In this document: positions 1 through 9,506 of the stretch, in pieces
Position numbering within the stretch: position 1 is the stretch's first letter
Layout: the number at the start of each line of letters is the position of its first letter
Source of the DNA: Diploptera punctata
Taxonomy: Eukaryota; Arthropoda; Insecta; Blattodea; Blaberidae
Assembly (NCBI GenBank): GCA_030220185.1
Contig: JASPKZ010007283.1
Coordinates: forward strand, 1,139,501 to 1,203,500
Direction of reading: 5' to 3'
Length of the DNA: 64,000 nt
The notes under the pieces: model-generated
What the model saw: only the letters and a program-made list of their open reading frames with translations
What the model was told of the DNA's origin: nothing
Database searches by the model: none
Position numbers and translations under genes: made by a program

Positions 1-230
1 TGACAATGATACAACAACATGCCAACAGAATAACTTCAGTTGAAAAAGATTTTTGGAGAAGAGCTGTCAGAAAATCTCGTCTGGAAAAAATTAGAAATAC
101 AGAAATCAGAAAATGGATAAATGCAGAAAGAAATATAATGGATGAAATTGAACACAGAAGGCTAAAATGGTATGGACACGTAATCTGTACTTTAATGAGT
201 GCTTGAAGTTAAAATTTCACTCCCATGTTC
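1..230 (+). mobile_element. LINE 3' fragment (LINE-D-like C-terminus)
   Basis: An open frame at 6-206 encodes a lysine/arginine-rich stretch ending in RRLKWYGHV. This is the motif found just after the RT domain in RTE-like LINE proteins, and the same motif occurs in the LINE-D copy near 3.4 kb. The EN and RT domains are absent, so this is only a C-terminal scrap and may extend left of the window. No target-site duplication is visible. Confidence 0.6.
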
Positions 231-1050
231 ATTACACAAGATGAGAAAACTTAACCTCAATATAGGAACGTGAAGGCCAAAATCCAATTACCTATATTTA
301 AAACAATAATTTTAACTTATTTGTTTAAGATTTCCACTTCATCTAATCCTTCTATAGGACGTTTCCATTTCCCATATGGGCCATGCAACTTACCATTCTC
401 TCTGCACATCTCTATCGTTACAGAATATTTGTTCATGGTTGTTGTTCTATTTACTCCATTTACGAGTATCTTTGGTTTTCCCGTATATGATTTATACATC
501 GGAATCTTATCTTCGCTGTATACATTTTGTTCACATTTCTAATGTTCTTGTTGGCAGTCTCTGTAAAGTCATTCACTTAACCTTTGTAAGCTATTCTGTT
601 CAGTGTATTCCTGCAATACCAATCCGTTCTCTCATTCCTTTTATGTCTAATTATATATTTATAAATAAGATATGCATCACACAGGGAGTGGGTAAAGTAA
701 GCGAGTTCCTTAGCAACTCTAATTTATAATCCGATTTTACTATTAAGGGACTATATAATTATATCTAAAATTACAGTGTTGTTAAACGGCAGCCGCTATT
801 TCGATTTTCGGTAAATCACCACTTCTAATTTTGCTCATTTTTTAAATGATACTTTTCTCTATTTAATTCAATGGCATATACCGAAGTTTCATGCGAAACA
901 TCGAATCTAGAGCTATTTTTTAAATTTAATTTCCTCTGCTAATGGTTTAATATTGTTAGTTAACGAACTCTGCATTACTTTTGTTAATTAATTGGTGTAC
1001 GCAAAGTTTGCCCCTGAAAAACAAGAACTGTGGTCGCTAGAGCGTTAATA
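231..1050. other. Unassigned AT-rich stretch
   Basis: No gene is recognised here. A short minus-strand frame (317-499, 60 codons) has an unusual hydrophilic composition and could be a scrap of an old mobile element, but I cannot name a family. The remainder is AT-rich non-coding DNA. Confidence 0.4.
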
Positions 1051-1051
1051 G

Positions 1052-1052
1052 T

Positions 1053-1085
<33 letters not shown>

Positions 1086-1097
1086 ACACACACACAT

Positions 1098-1152
<55 letters not shown>
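1052..1152. repeat. Compound (CA)n(TA)n microsatellite
   Basis: About 55 bp of CA dinucleotides, with two TACA interruptions, runs directly into about 45 bp of TA. It abuts the 3' tail of a minus-strand SINE1 copy, which has a second TA tract on its other side. Confidence 0.95.
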
Positions 1153-1156
<4 letters not shown>

Positions 1157-1464
1157 ATGTAAAAAGTAAAGTGATCCCACAACTGGCCCGGAGACCTTTG
1201 GGGTAGAAGGAGGTTAAGGCTTCCACTTTTTCTAGACAGTCGGCACTTTATGTCAGCCGGGTTGTCATCCCTGCGTGACGGCCGCCTTTACCCCCAGAAC
1301 AAGCGTCTGGTACTCATTTCAGTTAGAGGCTGAGTCGACCCCAGAGTCATAGTGCCGCCAGAGGGTTTGGGCCAGTTTAAAAATCCTGACCCCAACGGGA
1401 CTTGAATCCTCGACCCTCCGGCTTGTAGCTCAGTGCCTTAACCACTACGCTACGGCGTGCCCCC
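1153..1464 (-). mobile_element. SINE1 copy (tRNA-derived)
   Basis: On the minus strand it starts GGGGGCACGCCGTAGCG, with an A-box-like GCGTAGTGGTTAAGGC and a B-box-like GGATTCAAGTCCC. A shared non-tRNA body follows (GGGTCGACTCAGCCTC, GTCACGCAGGGATGACAACC, CTAGAAAAAGTGGAAGCC), ending in a TGGGATCACTTTAC tail. Five copies occur in the window (here, 1778, 23646, 58036, 59337). TA microsatellite lies on both sides, so the target-site duplication cannot be resolved. Confidence 0.9.
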
Positions 1465-1491
1465 TATATATATATATATATATATATATAA
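1465..1491. repeat. (TA)n microsatellite
   Basis: About 13 TA units directly abut the tRNA-like head of the preceding SINE1. Together with the tract at 1107-1152 this places the SINE inside a TA run. Confidence 0.95.
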
Positions 1492-1777
1492 TTATAATAC
1501 TCATCCCGGGAAAAACCAGAGAAGTATGTTTTTTATGGATACTATTCTATATGCCGCTTTCATTTGTATCCTTTAAATTGGAGAATCTGAATTTCCTATG
1601 CCAGCTTATTTACGAGTAAATGTACCGGTCTGTAGTGAAAACAAATCATATATAACCGCAAGTTTTTACGTATAGCCTAGAGTAGTATAATATGACATAC
1701 ATTTTTAATAACTTATACTGATTCATTTATTTATTGAAATATTAAATAAATTAAACCAATGTATCTTATAAGATGGA

Positions 1778-2055
1778 TCATGTTGTAGCGTAGTTGGTTA
1801 AGGCAATACGCTGCAAACCGAAAGTTCCCGGTGGGGTCAAGATTTTTAAAATGGTCCTAACCTTCTGGTGGTAGCATGGCACTGGGTCGACTCAACTTCT
1901 AACGGAAATGAATACCAGACTCTTGTTCTAGAGGTAAAGGCGGTTGTCACGCAGGGCTGACAACCCGGCGACATCAAATGCCGATTGTCTACAAAAAGTG
2001 GAAGCCTCAACCTTCTACTACCCCAACGGCCTCTATGGTCTGTAGTAGGAATACT
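1778..2055 (+). mobile_element. SINE1 copy (diverged)
   Basis: Recognised from the head TTGTAGCGTAGTTGGTTAAG, the decayed B-box AAGTTCCCGGTGGGGTCAAG, and the body landmarks GGGTCGACTCAACTTC, GTAAAGGCGG and TCACGCAGGGCTGACAACCC. It lies inside the inner inverted repeat (1713-1778/2146-2213) of the foldback element. It is more diverged than the copies at 58 and 59 kb, so probably older. Confidence 0.85.
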
Positions 2056-2215
2056 TCAGCTTTCTTATCTTATAAGATACATTGTCAATTTAAGATTAAT
2101 TAACTTTTATGATACATAAATCCATTACGACATGACGGCATGACCCATCTTATAACATACATTAGTTTTAATTTATTTAATATTTCAATAAATCAATGGA
2201 TAAATGAATAATTTT

Positions 2216-2549
2216 CCATCCATAGTAATTCTGCCCGAGAGCAGGTCTTTCACTGCAATCATAGCATTTTCATGCTATGCTTTGCAGCTTTACTAGGGAA
2301 TTATAGGTGTGGTAGCTTCCCGTTGTTTTCCACACCGGTGAAGAATGATGATGATAATGATAAGGATGATGATGATGATGGCCGGATGATTTTCGGGGGA
2401 CCGTTGGGCCCTAAGTTTCCTGATATTTGTTTTACAGGTGAGGAAAAACCCCGGAAAACACCTCACCCAGGAGCCTGTCCCAACCGGGAATAGAACCCGG
2501 ACCCGCTGCGTGACAAGGCAGCACTCTACCTTGAGACCACAGCGGTGGG
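2216..2549 (-). mobile_element. SINE2 copy
   Basis: Read on the minus strand: a CCACCGCTGTGGTCTCAAGG head, a B-box GGGTTCTATTCCCGG, a TTTTCCTCACCTGTAAAACA segment, (ATC)n-rich DNA, then CACACCTATAATTCCCTAGT and a terminal GGGCAGAATTACTATGGATGG. The tRNA-like head and the shared body over several copies define the family. It sits directly before the LINE-D fragment inside the 1546-3812 foldback. Confidence 0.9.
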
Positions 2550-2559
2550 CATTAATCAT

Positions 2560-3672
2560 TTTAAGTTATTGAAAATTTATGATTTAGAGATGCATATGAT
2601 AGTGTACCTCGACAATTGTTATGGTCAACAATGAGAAATATGAATATAAGTGATAAATGGCTTAATATTGTTAGGAGAATCTATAGTAATACAAAAGCTA
2701 AAGTAAAATATAGAATAATTTAACAGAGGAATTCACAGTGAAAAAAAGACCTTAAGCAGGGATGCAGTTTGTCACCTATTCTTTTTAACATTTATTTTGA
2801 CCAGGCTCTTAACTTATGATATAAAAATTATTCTGAAATGGGTATTCCTATAGGAGGAAAAGTACTACATTCATTGTTGTTTGCAGATGATCAAATAATT
2901 TTTGCAGAGGATGAAGCTGATATGAAGTATATGATGAATAAACTAATGGAAGAATATAAAAAATGGGGACTGAATATAAATTTACAGAAAATAGAATATA
3001 TGTGTTTAGGCAAGGATGTGGATGACCTCATACTTGAAACAGGGAAAATAAAAAAAAGTGTGAATTTTTTAAATATATTGGGTCAATAATTACAAGTTTT
3101 GGTACCTGTGAGAGAGATGTACAGACTAAAATTGCAATGGCAAAAAAATGCAACTAAGACATTACATGGAATAATTTGGAATAAAAATATTACAAAGGAA
3201 ACTAAAATGAAAATTTATAAGAGCATAATACAGAATATTTTGTCATATGGAAGTGAAACTTGGTCTTTTACGGAATTACAAAAGAACAAAATTAGAACAG
3301 TTGAATTTGATTATTTTAGAAGAAGCCTCCAAAAAACAAGACAGGATAAAATAAGAAATGAATTCCTTTGGAGAGATATGAATGTCACCACATCTGTTGT
3401 TAAGAGGATTGAAAATCAAACGCTTAAATGGTATGGCCATGTACAAAGAATGGAAAATGAAAATGGCCAAAAAATATATATACCAATGGTCACTCCCTGG
3501 AAGAAATAAACGTGGCAGACCAAGATGGAAATGGAAAACCTACGTCAGAACTATAATGGATGATAGGAATTTGGAAGAGGGAGATTGGAATGATAGAGAT
3601 ACATGGAAACTGAAGACGGCAAACCTATAAATGGGGGAAAGCTGAAGAAGAAGAAGAAGAAGAAGAAGAATT
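2560..3672 (+). mobile_element. LINE-D 3' half: RT and C-terminus, (GAA)n tail
   Basis: Broken frames read in order. First an RT segment with AYDSVPRQLLW, then KQGCSLSPILFN, then the catalytic FADD box in the open frame 2838-3089 (LLFADDQIIFAED). The next frame (3099-3509) carries SYGSETW, and the C-terminus (3382-3630) has GRNKRGRPRWKWK. The stop is followed by (GAA)n, a tandem-repeat tail as in RTE-type LINEs. There are at least two frameshifts and an in-frame stop, so it is dead. The endonuclease is missing through 5' truncation. Confidence 0.85.
3644..3670 (+). repeat. (GAA)n tract, LINE-D 3' tail
   Basis: Nine GAA/AAG units directly follow the LINE-D stop codon. Most likely it is the element's own 3' tail rather than an independent microsatellite. 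Confidence 0.85.
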
Positions 3673-3812
3673 TATGTCACTACTATAGGCTTCAGTAAAA
3701 ACTTAGGTTATATATGATTTGTTTTCACTGCAGTCCGGTACATTTACTCGTAAATAAACTGGTATAAGAAATTCAGAATCTCAAATTTAAAGGATAACTA
3801 ATGAAAGATACA

Positions 3813-4638
3813 TTGAATAAAGTAAGAAAAACGGACCATAAATTTCTAGTGCTGAGGATTTCGCTTAGTTTAAGAAGTTGCTGGTAGATGTTGACGTGGG
3901 AAAGTTTAAGCACAATATTTATTATTGGGGAATATGAGAGGCGGCACTACTTGCTGTGGAAATGCCAAGAGCAAGTATTATTACAGAATTGATTTTTGAT
4001 GACGTGTTAACCACCACATCCATCACACAAGAGTAGGTACAATTTGTTTTGTAGCCGACTGTAACCAGAGGCGGAATATAATAATCATATAAGGGCGTAG
4101 TTTTCATCCCTTTTATGCAGTGAGAGGCGGGTGGTCCACCCTTAGGGTCAGAAGTCATCAGTACAATTCTGTGTGGGAACACTCTTCACTCATTCTTTAC
4201 CTACTTATTTTTTTTATTCTAAGAACAGAATACAGTACTAATAACTAAGGGCGGTATCTATTACCTAAAAATTAGAAAAAAATATTCATGTATTTATGAC
4301 CTGAAAACCGTGTAAATATGGCACAAAGAGACAAAATATATAACCTTATAATTTAAACAATCTGTTTAATATTTTATACTAGTTGTTCATCCATATACAT
4401 TTTATAACTTCTCACCTACAGTGAAAGAGGAGGCTGAAACGGTCCGGTCTTTCAAGGAATTTCCAGGATTAAAAAGCGACGTTCGAACAAGTTAACATTT
4501 ATCTTGCGACTTACATACATAATGCAGGTTATTTAAACTTACTGAAGACTTACAAAAATGTCCGATATGACTGAATTACAAAATCAATACTAGTAAAATT
4601 CATATCAAATTCCGTTGAGATGAAGTCACATGATGAAA
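3813..4638. other. Unassigned AT-rich stretch
   Basis: No gene, SINE head or terminal repeat was recognised. Open frames here are short and show no family signature. Confidence 0.4.
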
Positions 4639-4639
4639 G

Positions 4640-5001
4640 TTAAAATTAAATTATACCTGTTGGTAGGTGCCGTCGTCCTCAACTTTGTTAAAATGTTGTA
4701 TATAAAATTAACTGGAGCGCTTTCGGAAGTTATCTTCCATCTTCTGCAGGTTGAGCTTCCGCTACTCGTTGTTGTTGTGTACAGCGATGTGTACTCTAAT
4801 TGATTGTAGCAGAAACTGACTTTTTGTTTGACGATCTCGTATAATGGGTTTGTAGCCGTTCTCATTAAGAAGTGAGGTGTTGTTTGTTTCCTTTATAATT
4901 TCAAGGTCTTCAATTTTTTTTTCCAGTTAATTTTATATACAATATTTTAACAAAGTTGAGAACGACGGCACCGACCAACAGGTACAATTTAACTTTTAAT
5001 A
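4640..5001. mobile_element. Inverted-repeat, Penelope-like segment with hammerhead-like core
   Basis: About 78 bp at 4640-4716 (landmarks TACCTGTTGGTAGGTGCCGT, CAACTTTGTTAAAATGTTGT) recurs inverted at 4922-5001. On the minus strand, 4721-4749 reads CTGCAGA, a GGAAG/CTTCC stem with loop ATAA, then GAAAGC, resembling a hammerhead ribozyme core CUGANGA...GAAA with one changed base. Penelope-like elements carry such ribozymes in terminal repeats. No RT or GIY-YIG domain is present here, so the assignment is inference. Confidence 0.5.
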
Positions 5002-5133
5002 TGAATTACAAAAGTTGGAACAAACTTTTCAAATATTTTTAATAATACTGTAATATCACTTGCTTTATAGAACTCAGTAGGGTAAAAATACAAATTATTT
5101 ACAAAAACATAACGATGTGGAGAAGAAATTAAG

Positions 5134-5135
<2 letters not shown>

Positions 5136-5213
<78 letters not shown>

Positions 5214-5222
5214 TATTATCAT
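5136..5222. repeat. (TA)n then (ATT)n microsatellites
   Basis: About 28 bp of TA is followed by about 53 bp of ATT trinucleotides. It lies just upstream of a decayed RTE-A fragment. Confidence 0.95.
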
Positions 5223-5235
5223 CATTCTAAATTCT

Positions 5236-5913
5236 CTGAATAACTTTAAATTGAAAATACATAAAACTGTTATTTTTACATCGATGTGAAACGTAGAGCC
5301 TTACTTTATGGGAGGAGAAAATATTAATGTATTTGGGAATAAAGTTTTTAGGAAATTTTTTGACCAAGGAGAGACGAACATACATGTGAATGGAGAAGAC
5401 TAAATAAGATGGCTTTTATGAGAAAAACTTACGTAATAAATAGGGCTAGTATTTTTATGTACTAAAAGGTAAGATTGCAACGTAGTATAATGTGAAGTTA
5501 GACTTATGACTGTCTTTTGTTTTGGTTTCACACACAAACAGTTCAATAGTATAATGAAAAGTTAGACTTTTGACTGTCTTTTATCTTGTTTCACACACAA
5601 ACAGTTGAATAAAAATACTAACTGAATTGCAATCTTATCTTTTATTACATAAATATCCTAGCCCTAGTAATAAAATAGTTAAGTCTCGTAGAATGCAATT
5701 GACAAGACATGTAGCATCGATGGGGAATAAAATTGGACATGCGAACTTCTAGTAGGAATACTAGAGAGTAAACGCCCATTATATAGGCCAAGGATGGATT
5801 AATCATGATTTCAGGTTGGTCAATTATATAGGGGGATGTTTGGAAATCAGGAGTTCAGGATAAGCATGTATTTATGTCCGTGCCGGCCATGAAAATACGG
5901 GTTCGATAGTTTG
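5236..5913 (+). mobile_element. RTE-A 3' fragment, decayed, split by a MITE
   Basis: It matches the RTE-A 3' third: AAATTGAAAATACATAAAAC, then GTATTTGGGAATAAAG, GAATGGAGAAGAC, AGTTAAGTCTCGTAGAATGC, and finally CATGAAAATACGGGTTCGAT at the protein C-terminus. Frame is lost by many indels. The element at 5442-5665 interrupts it, with TAATAA on both sides. This is one of the oldest RTE-A copies in the window. Confidence 0.75.
5442..5665. mobile_element. MITE with ~39-bp terminal inverted repeats
   Basis: The left terminus (5442-5480: AGGGCTAGTATTTTTATGTA, ending AAGATTGCAA) is the reverse complement, with few mismatches, of 5627-5665 (TTGCAATCTTATCTTTTATT, ending CTAGCCCT). Between them lie two tandem ~63-bp units (5484-5547, 5548-5610), each ending in CACACACAAACAGTTSAAT. 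It has no coding capacity. TAATAA(A) on both sides looks like a short target-site duplication. It landed inside an RTE-A fragment and is therefore younger than it. Confidence 0.8.
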
Positions 5914-5918
5914 ATTTA

Positions 5919-5953
<35 letters not shown>
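5919..5953. repeat. (TTA)n microsatellite
   Basis: About 12 TTA units just beyond the end of the decayed RTE-A fragment. Confidence 0.95.
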
Positions 5954-6118
5954 TTCACATTGTTACAACAGGCGCTGTTTCCCTGTTCACAATTTACATT
6001 TCCTTCTAAACAGAAGTTTTCAGAACTTTTCTTCCACTTCCCTTCTAATCTCCTCCTTTTTGAATATCATAGTCGTCCGAACTCATTGTACCCTGATGGT
6101 AGTTATTCTAACAAGTAA

Positions 6119-6354
6119 GATGGCTTCCCAGGTTACCAGACCTAACCCAATGTGATTTTTGTCTGTGGAGTTACGTAAAAGACAGTCTTTTTATCTCCTG
6201 TATGCCTGACACTCTTGAAAATCTGCGACATCGAATTGTTGAAGCTGTGAATTCGATAACTAGAGACCAGCTGATTCATGTGTGGTAAGAAATGAGCCAC
6301 CGTATTGATATATGTCGTGTAAAACATGGTGCTCATATTGAATGCATAAAATAG
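6119..6354 (+). pseudogene. Mariner-like transposase C-terminal remnant
   Basis: The frame from 6119 reads RWLPRLPDLTQCDFCLWSYV, a decayed form of the SPDLxPxDFFLWGxxK block around the last catalytic aspartate of Tc1/mariner-type DDE/D transposases. It continues with a RHRIVEAVNSIT segment, an in-frame stop after HVW, and the C-terminal IDICRVKHGAHIE, typical of the end of this transposase group. The N-terminal HTH and the first catalytic residues are missing. No terminal inverted repeats were found. Confidence 0.75.
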
Positions 6355-6474
6355 GGAAATTTGAACTTTTATCTTTTCAGAAACGTTAAAATTGTGTTTA
6401 TATTTTTTGTAGTTTGGAAGAAATAAATGTTTGAAGTCTGTTCCTTCTTTCTGAATAGCCCTATTTATGGTTTC

Positions 6475-7015
6475 GCATAAAGATCATGTAGCGCAGCGCA
6501 CTGTTTGTAGAATTCTTCATTCACCTGTCTGTTCACCTCTTTTTGGTCCAAAAAAATTAAGAAATTTATTCTCAAATAGTCCACTACTGTGGTCTCCAGG
6601 TAGCGTGCTGCCTTGTCACGCAGCGGGCCCGGGTTCGATTCCCGGTTGGGACAGGCTCCTGGGTGAGGTTTTTCCTCACCTGTAAGACAAATATCAGGAA
6701 GCTTAGGGCCCAACGTTCCCCGAAAATCATCCAGCCATCATTATCATCTTTATCATTATCATCATCATTCTTCACCGGTGTGGAAAGCAACGGGAAGCTA
6801 CCACTCCTGTAATTCCCTAGTAAACCTGCAAAGCATGACATGAATATGCTATGATTGCAGAGAAAGGCCTTGCCCTCGGGTAGAATTACTATGAATGGAT
6901 TCTCAAATACTCATAATATTTTGTTCTCCTTTGTAGTAAGAGTCCATCGATTTAATATAACTAGAAGACGAACAGGTTTTATATATTTTCAGTTTAATGA
7001 TTTTTCAGAGACGTT
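6475..7015 (-). mobile_element. RTE-A 3' fragment split by SINE2
   Basis: The minus strand matches RTE-A. The left piece at 6475-6580 (CACCTGTCTGTTCACCTC, TTTTTGGTCCAAA) continues at 6899-7015 (TTCTCAAATACTC, AGTAAGAGTCCAT, TTTTATATATTTTCAGTTTA). The SINE2 between them is flanked by ATTCTCAAATAGT and ATTCTCAAATACT, giving the insertion order RTE-A first, SINE2 second. Confidence 0.8.
6581..6898 (+). mobile_element. SINE2 copy with target-site duplication
   Basis: Near-complete SINE2. The head is CCACTACTGTGGTCTCCAGG, the B-box GGGTTCGATTCCCGG, then TTTTTCCTCACCTGTAAGAC, (ATC)n-rich DNA, TGTAATTCCCTAGTAAACC, and terminal GGTAGAATTACTATGAATGG. The 13-bp duplication ATTCTCAAATAST lies at 6568-6580 and 6899-6911. 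Insertion interrupted an RTE-A fragment. Confidence 0.92.
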
Positions 7016-7547
7016 GTGACGACAATCCCTCAAATTATGGTTAATATTATTCTATCATCTCAATCTTTGCCTACATGTTAGATTCTTACTATCTGAATTC
7101 TAAAAGAAGCTTAAATGCCCCACTTTCATTCCCTGTATTTACAATCGCAGTCCACAAGGCCTAACTCTTCTTTCAACGTCTTATGATACATAGACGTCAG
7201 TAATTTCTGAAGCAGTATCATCTCATGGACTTGGTTTAATCAAGAAACACAAAAAAGAAGATACACACTTTCCCTTAACCCATTCGCTTCAGATTTAAAT
7301 GCTCATTGTATTTCCCCACAAACCGGATTTATGTTACCGTAAATTATATTGTCTATTTTCAGGCATTCAAAACAAACAAAATATAACGGTACTTGAGATC
7401 ACAATAAGCATGAAGACAAAAACAAAATCCCCTATTATTCATAAATGTTAACGAAAGTTTTCCCTGCCAAGGGATGTACAAAATATTGTAAAATATATAA
7501 CAGCAGAGTTAAGCCAGTGTACCTCGTCTTTTGAGGCGAATGGGTTA
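7016..7547. other. Unassigned stretch
   Basis: No coding or repeat signature was recognised between two RTE-A fragments of the same orientation. It may be target DNA separating two independent insertions. Confidence 0.35.
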
Positions 7548-7850
7548 AAGATTATGAATTTATGTAATTTGCTCTGTTTTACTCGTCTGTTCATCTCTCC
7601 TCGGTCTAAAGATTTTCCTAAACACATTATTCTCAAATAATCGTATTTTTTCTCCTCACCTGAAAGTAAGACACCATATTTCACATCATGTATTATAAAT
7701 GGAAGAAAAACTGTTTAATATTATGTTTAGTTTATTTTTTAGAGTAGCTGGTATAAGAAGGGCCCTTGTAATGCACAATAGTGGCGTTTCCAGAAATGAG
7801 CCTATGTTTCATTTCAATCTACGGCTCATGACTCTTTCTAATTATTGTTT
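7548..7850 (-). mobile_element. RTE-A fragment, decayed
   Basis: Two colinear RTE-A blocks on the minus strand: 7565-7665 (CGTCTGTTCATCTCTCCTCG, ATTTTCCTAAACACATTATT) and 7763-7850 (TAATGCACAATAGTGGCG, GAGCCTATGTTTCATTTC, TTATTGTTT). The sequence between them is diverged. No intact frame remains. Confidence 0.65.
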
Positions 7851-7929
7851 ATAGAATCCGATTCCGATTGAGGGTCTTTCCACTTTTCAGCGGTTGCCCT
7901 TTTACCAGCCGGCTGCTGGCCCTTCACAT

Positions 7930-8400
7930 CCACATGCGTCAATCACAGAGGTAGATGATCAACAGCCAGTGTAGGGGTGACATGTGGTTAGCATGTCGAG
8001 TCCCTTACCTCCAAGAATATAGAAACAATTGGCTAGCCCATATTCAGCGCATGGATCGTCACAGAATACCAAAACAAATTCTTCACTACATTCCTCGAGG
8101 CAGAAGATCTGTGGGTCGACCTTTTCGGAAATGGCGGGAGACCGTAACAGGCCACTGGGCCTAATACTTGAAAGGCAGTTGATGATGTCGAGTCCCCCAG
8201 CCTTTATAGCTGGTTCCTCAACCTGGAGCCGCTACTTATTGTAGCTACCCAATTGCCTCACGATGCTGTGTGGGCACCGGTCCCATACTGGCCGAAATAC
8301 CGTGAGAAAATTTCTTCCCCCGTGGAGACTCGAACCAGCGCAAGTCCCGTAGCTCTACGCCAAGGCTTCCTACCTTAACCGCTCGGCTACGGCGCGGGGC
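7930..8400 (-). mobile_element. SINE7 (class II tRNA-like head), split by a LINE-B scrap
   Basis: On the minus strand from 8400: GCCCCGCGCCGTAGCCGAGC with A-box TAGCCGAGCGGTTAAGG, a long variable-arm region, then B-box CTGGTTCGAGTCTCC. This resembles a Leu/Ser-type tRNA head. Its body ends near 7930-8012. LINE-B sequence at 8013-8184 interrupts it, with ATGTCGAGTCCC at 8001-8012 and again at 8186-8197. It is a single copy in this window. Confidence 0.6.
8013..8184 (+). mobile_element. LINE-B C-terminal fragment
   Basis: The frame starting within 7955-8164 reads a WLAHIQRMD segment, RIPKQILHYIPRGR and SVGRPFRKW, the C-terminus of LINE-B. ACAGGCCACTGGGCCTAATA and TTGATGATG follow, like other LINE-B 3' ends. 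The duplicated 12-mer ATGTCGAGTCCC flanks it, so it inserted into SINE7. It is severely 5'-truncated (about 170 bp). Confidence 0.75.
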
Positions 8401-9098
8401 TTATAAAAATCAAGAATTGAATTTAAGAAAACAATTTGAACTAATTTATTATAATTACTTTTTGTGCCGTGAACTGTCTCTATAAGTGAGCGGCAGGAAC
8501 CAAACAAAACTAGTCCTTAGAGAAAGATTTCACAATTGGTTAAAAAAAAAACTTAATTTTGACATTTTATAGTGTTCATTCCTTTCTGAAACCTGACCAT
8601 TTAAACATTATTATTGTTCATAATAATTTGAATTTACTACCAGCAAACAATACCTCATTTATTATGTGATTTCATACCCTTTTAGCAGTGTAGTTTTGCG
8701 TATAAAGGTAATCATATGCCTATATCCTCACGTAGGGCGAGGATTCTCCCATGCGAGAGTTACATAACCAAACTTATTTATTTAGCTTTTATTTGCCCAC
8801 AGATCTCAGCTAGTGTTACATGTTCAGATAAACGCTTCAAGGAGACATTTTTTAAACACCTAAGGTATCACTTGTGTGGGAAAGGCCGATTAAATTTCTA
8901 ATTTAGGTTTAAGGTTCTTTTACAAGTTCGAAATTCTTCAAACAAAGGTTCTATCCCAAGCAAAAATAATCTATTGTTAGTAGCTGGGTTTGAACCCTCG
9001 AGACGAGAGGCAATGAGCAAGTATTTCTGAAGATTTTCAGGGTTAGAGGAAACCTCTGAGTTCAATTTAATCTCTTTTTCTCGTTATGCATGAATCTA

Positions 9099-9100
<2 letters not shown>
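8401..9100. other. Unassigned AT-rich stretch
   Basis: No gene recognised. A B-box-like GGGTTTGAACCC occurs near 8991 without a matching tRNA fold, possibly a SINE scrap. Confidence 0.35.

Positions 9101-9135
<35 letters not shown>
9101..9135. repeat. (TA)n microsatellite
   Basis: About 17 TA units immediately before the SINE4 tail sequence CCCGTCCAGGCATTTATTTT. Confidence 0.95.
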
Positions 9136-9138
<3 letters not shown>

Positions 9139-9463
9139 GTCCAGGCATTTATTTTTCTTATCATACCATATTAAGCTTGCATTGCTCAATGTTAAATATT
9201 TAATTATAACATCGATAAAGCGTCACCGCTATAAAGTAAAATAAATATTCTCTTTAATTTGCTTACTTGATATAGTCAGCTACTAGATGGCAGTGAAGAC
9301 AGTGTTCTCGCGACATCTGGTAATAATGGAGAGTATAATACTTATATAGGAAAAATAAGTGTTTGAACTGGATTCGCCTGGTAGTGTAATGGATATCACG
9401 CTGAGGTACAGACTCAGAGATCCGGGTTCGAATCCCGTCCAGGCATTTATTTTTCTTATCATA

Positions 9464-9466
<3 letters not shown>
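9136..9466 (+). mobile_element. SINE4: truncated unit plus complete tRNA-like head
   Basis: A truncated unit starts at CCCGTCCAGGCATTTATTTT and runs through a body (ATCGATAAAGCGTCACCGCT, GATGGCAGTGAAGACAGTG). A complete tRNA-like head follows at 9374-9445, with A-box TAGTGTAATGGATATCACG, B-box GGGTTCGAATCCCG and a GCCTGG/CCAGGC acceptor-like pairing, then the same ATTTATTTTTCTTATCATAC tail. The anticodon loop GTACAGA suggests an ACA anticodon. The recurring tail shows a SINE rather than a lone tRNA gene. Confidence 0.75.

Positions 9467-9503
<37 letters not shown>
9466..9503. repeat. (TA)n microsatellite
   Basis: About 19 TA units directly after a SINE4 tail (TATCATACCATATA). The SINE4 copies near 60.5-60.9 kb are also bordered by TA or CA tracts. 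Confidence 0.95.

Positions 9504-9506
<3 letters not shown>

Larger units (their letters stand above)
1546..3812. mobile_element. Large foldback (inverted-repeat) element, invaded
   Basis: About 140-150 bp at 1546-1699 reappears inverted at 3674-3812. Shared landmarks are TTTACGAGTAAATGTACCGG and GTGAAAACAAATCATATATA. A second inverted pair lies inside (1713-1778 versus 2146-2213). The interior now holds SINE1, SINE2 and a LINE-D 3' half, so the unoccupied element would have been far shorter. No transposase frame belongs to it, and it is probably a non-autonomous DNA element. Outer ends and target-site duplication are not resolved. Confidence 0.65.

Noticed and set aside
317..499. 60-codon minus-strand frame as a retroviral or Gypsy remnant
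   Set aside because: No motif of gag, protease, RT or integrase could be recognised.
9374..9445. Stand-alone functional tRNA gene
   Set aside because: The same head recurs at 60.5 and 60.8 kb with the identical ATTTATTTTTCTTATCAT tail, so it is better explained as a SINE4 head.
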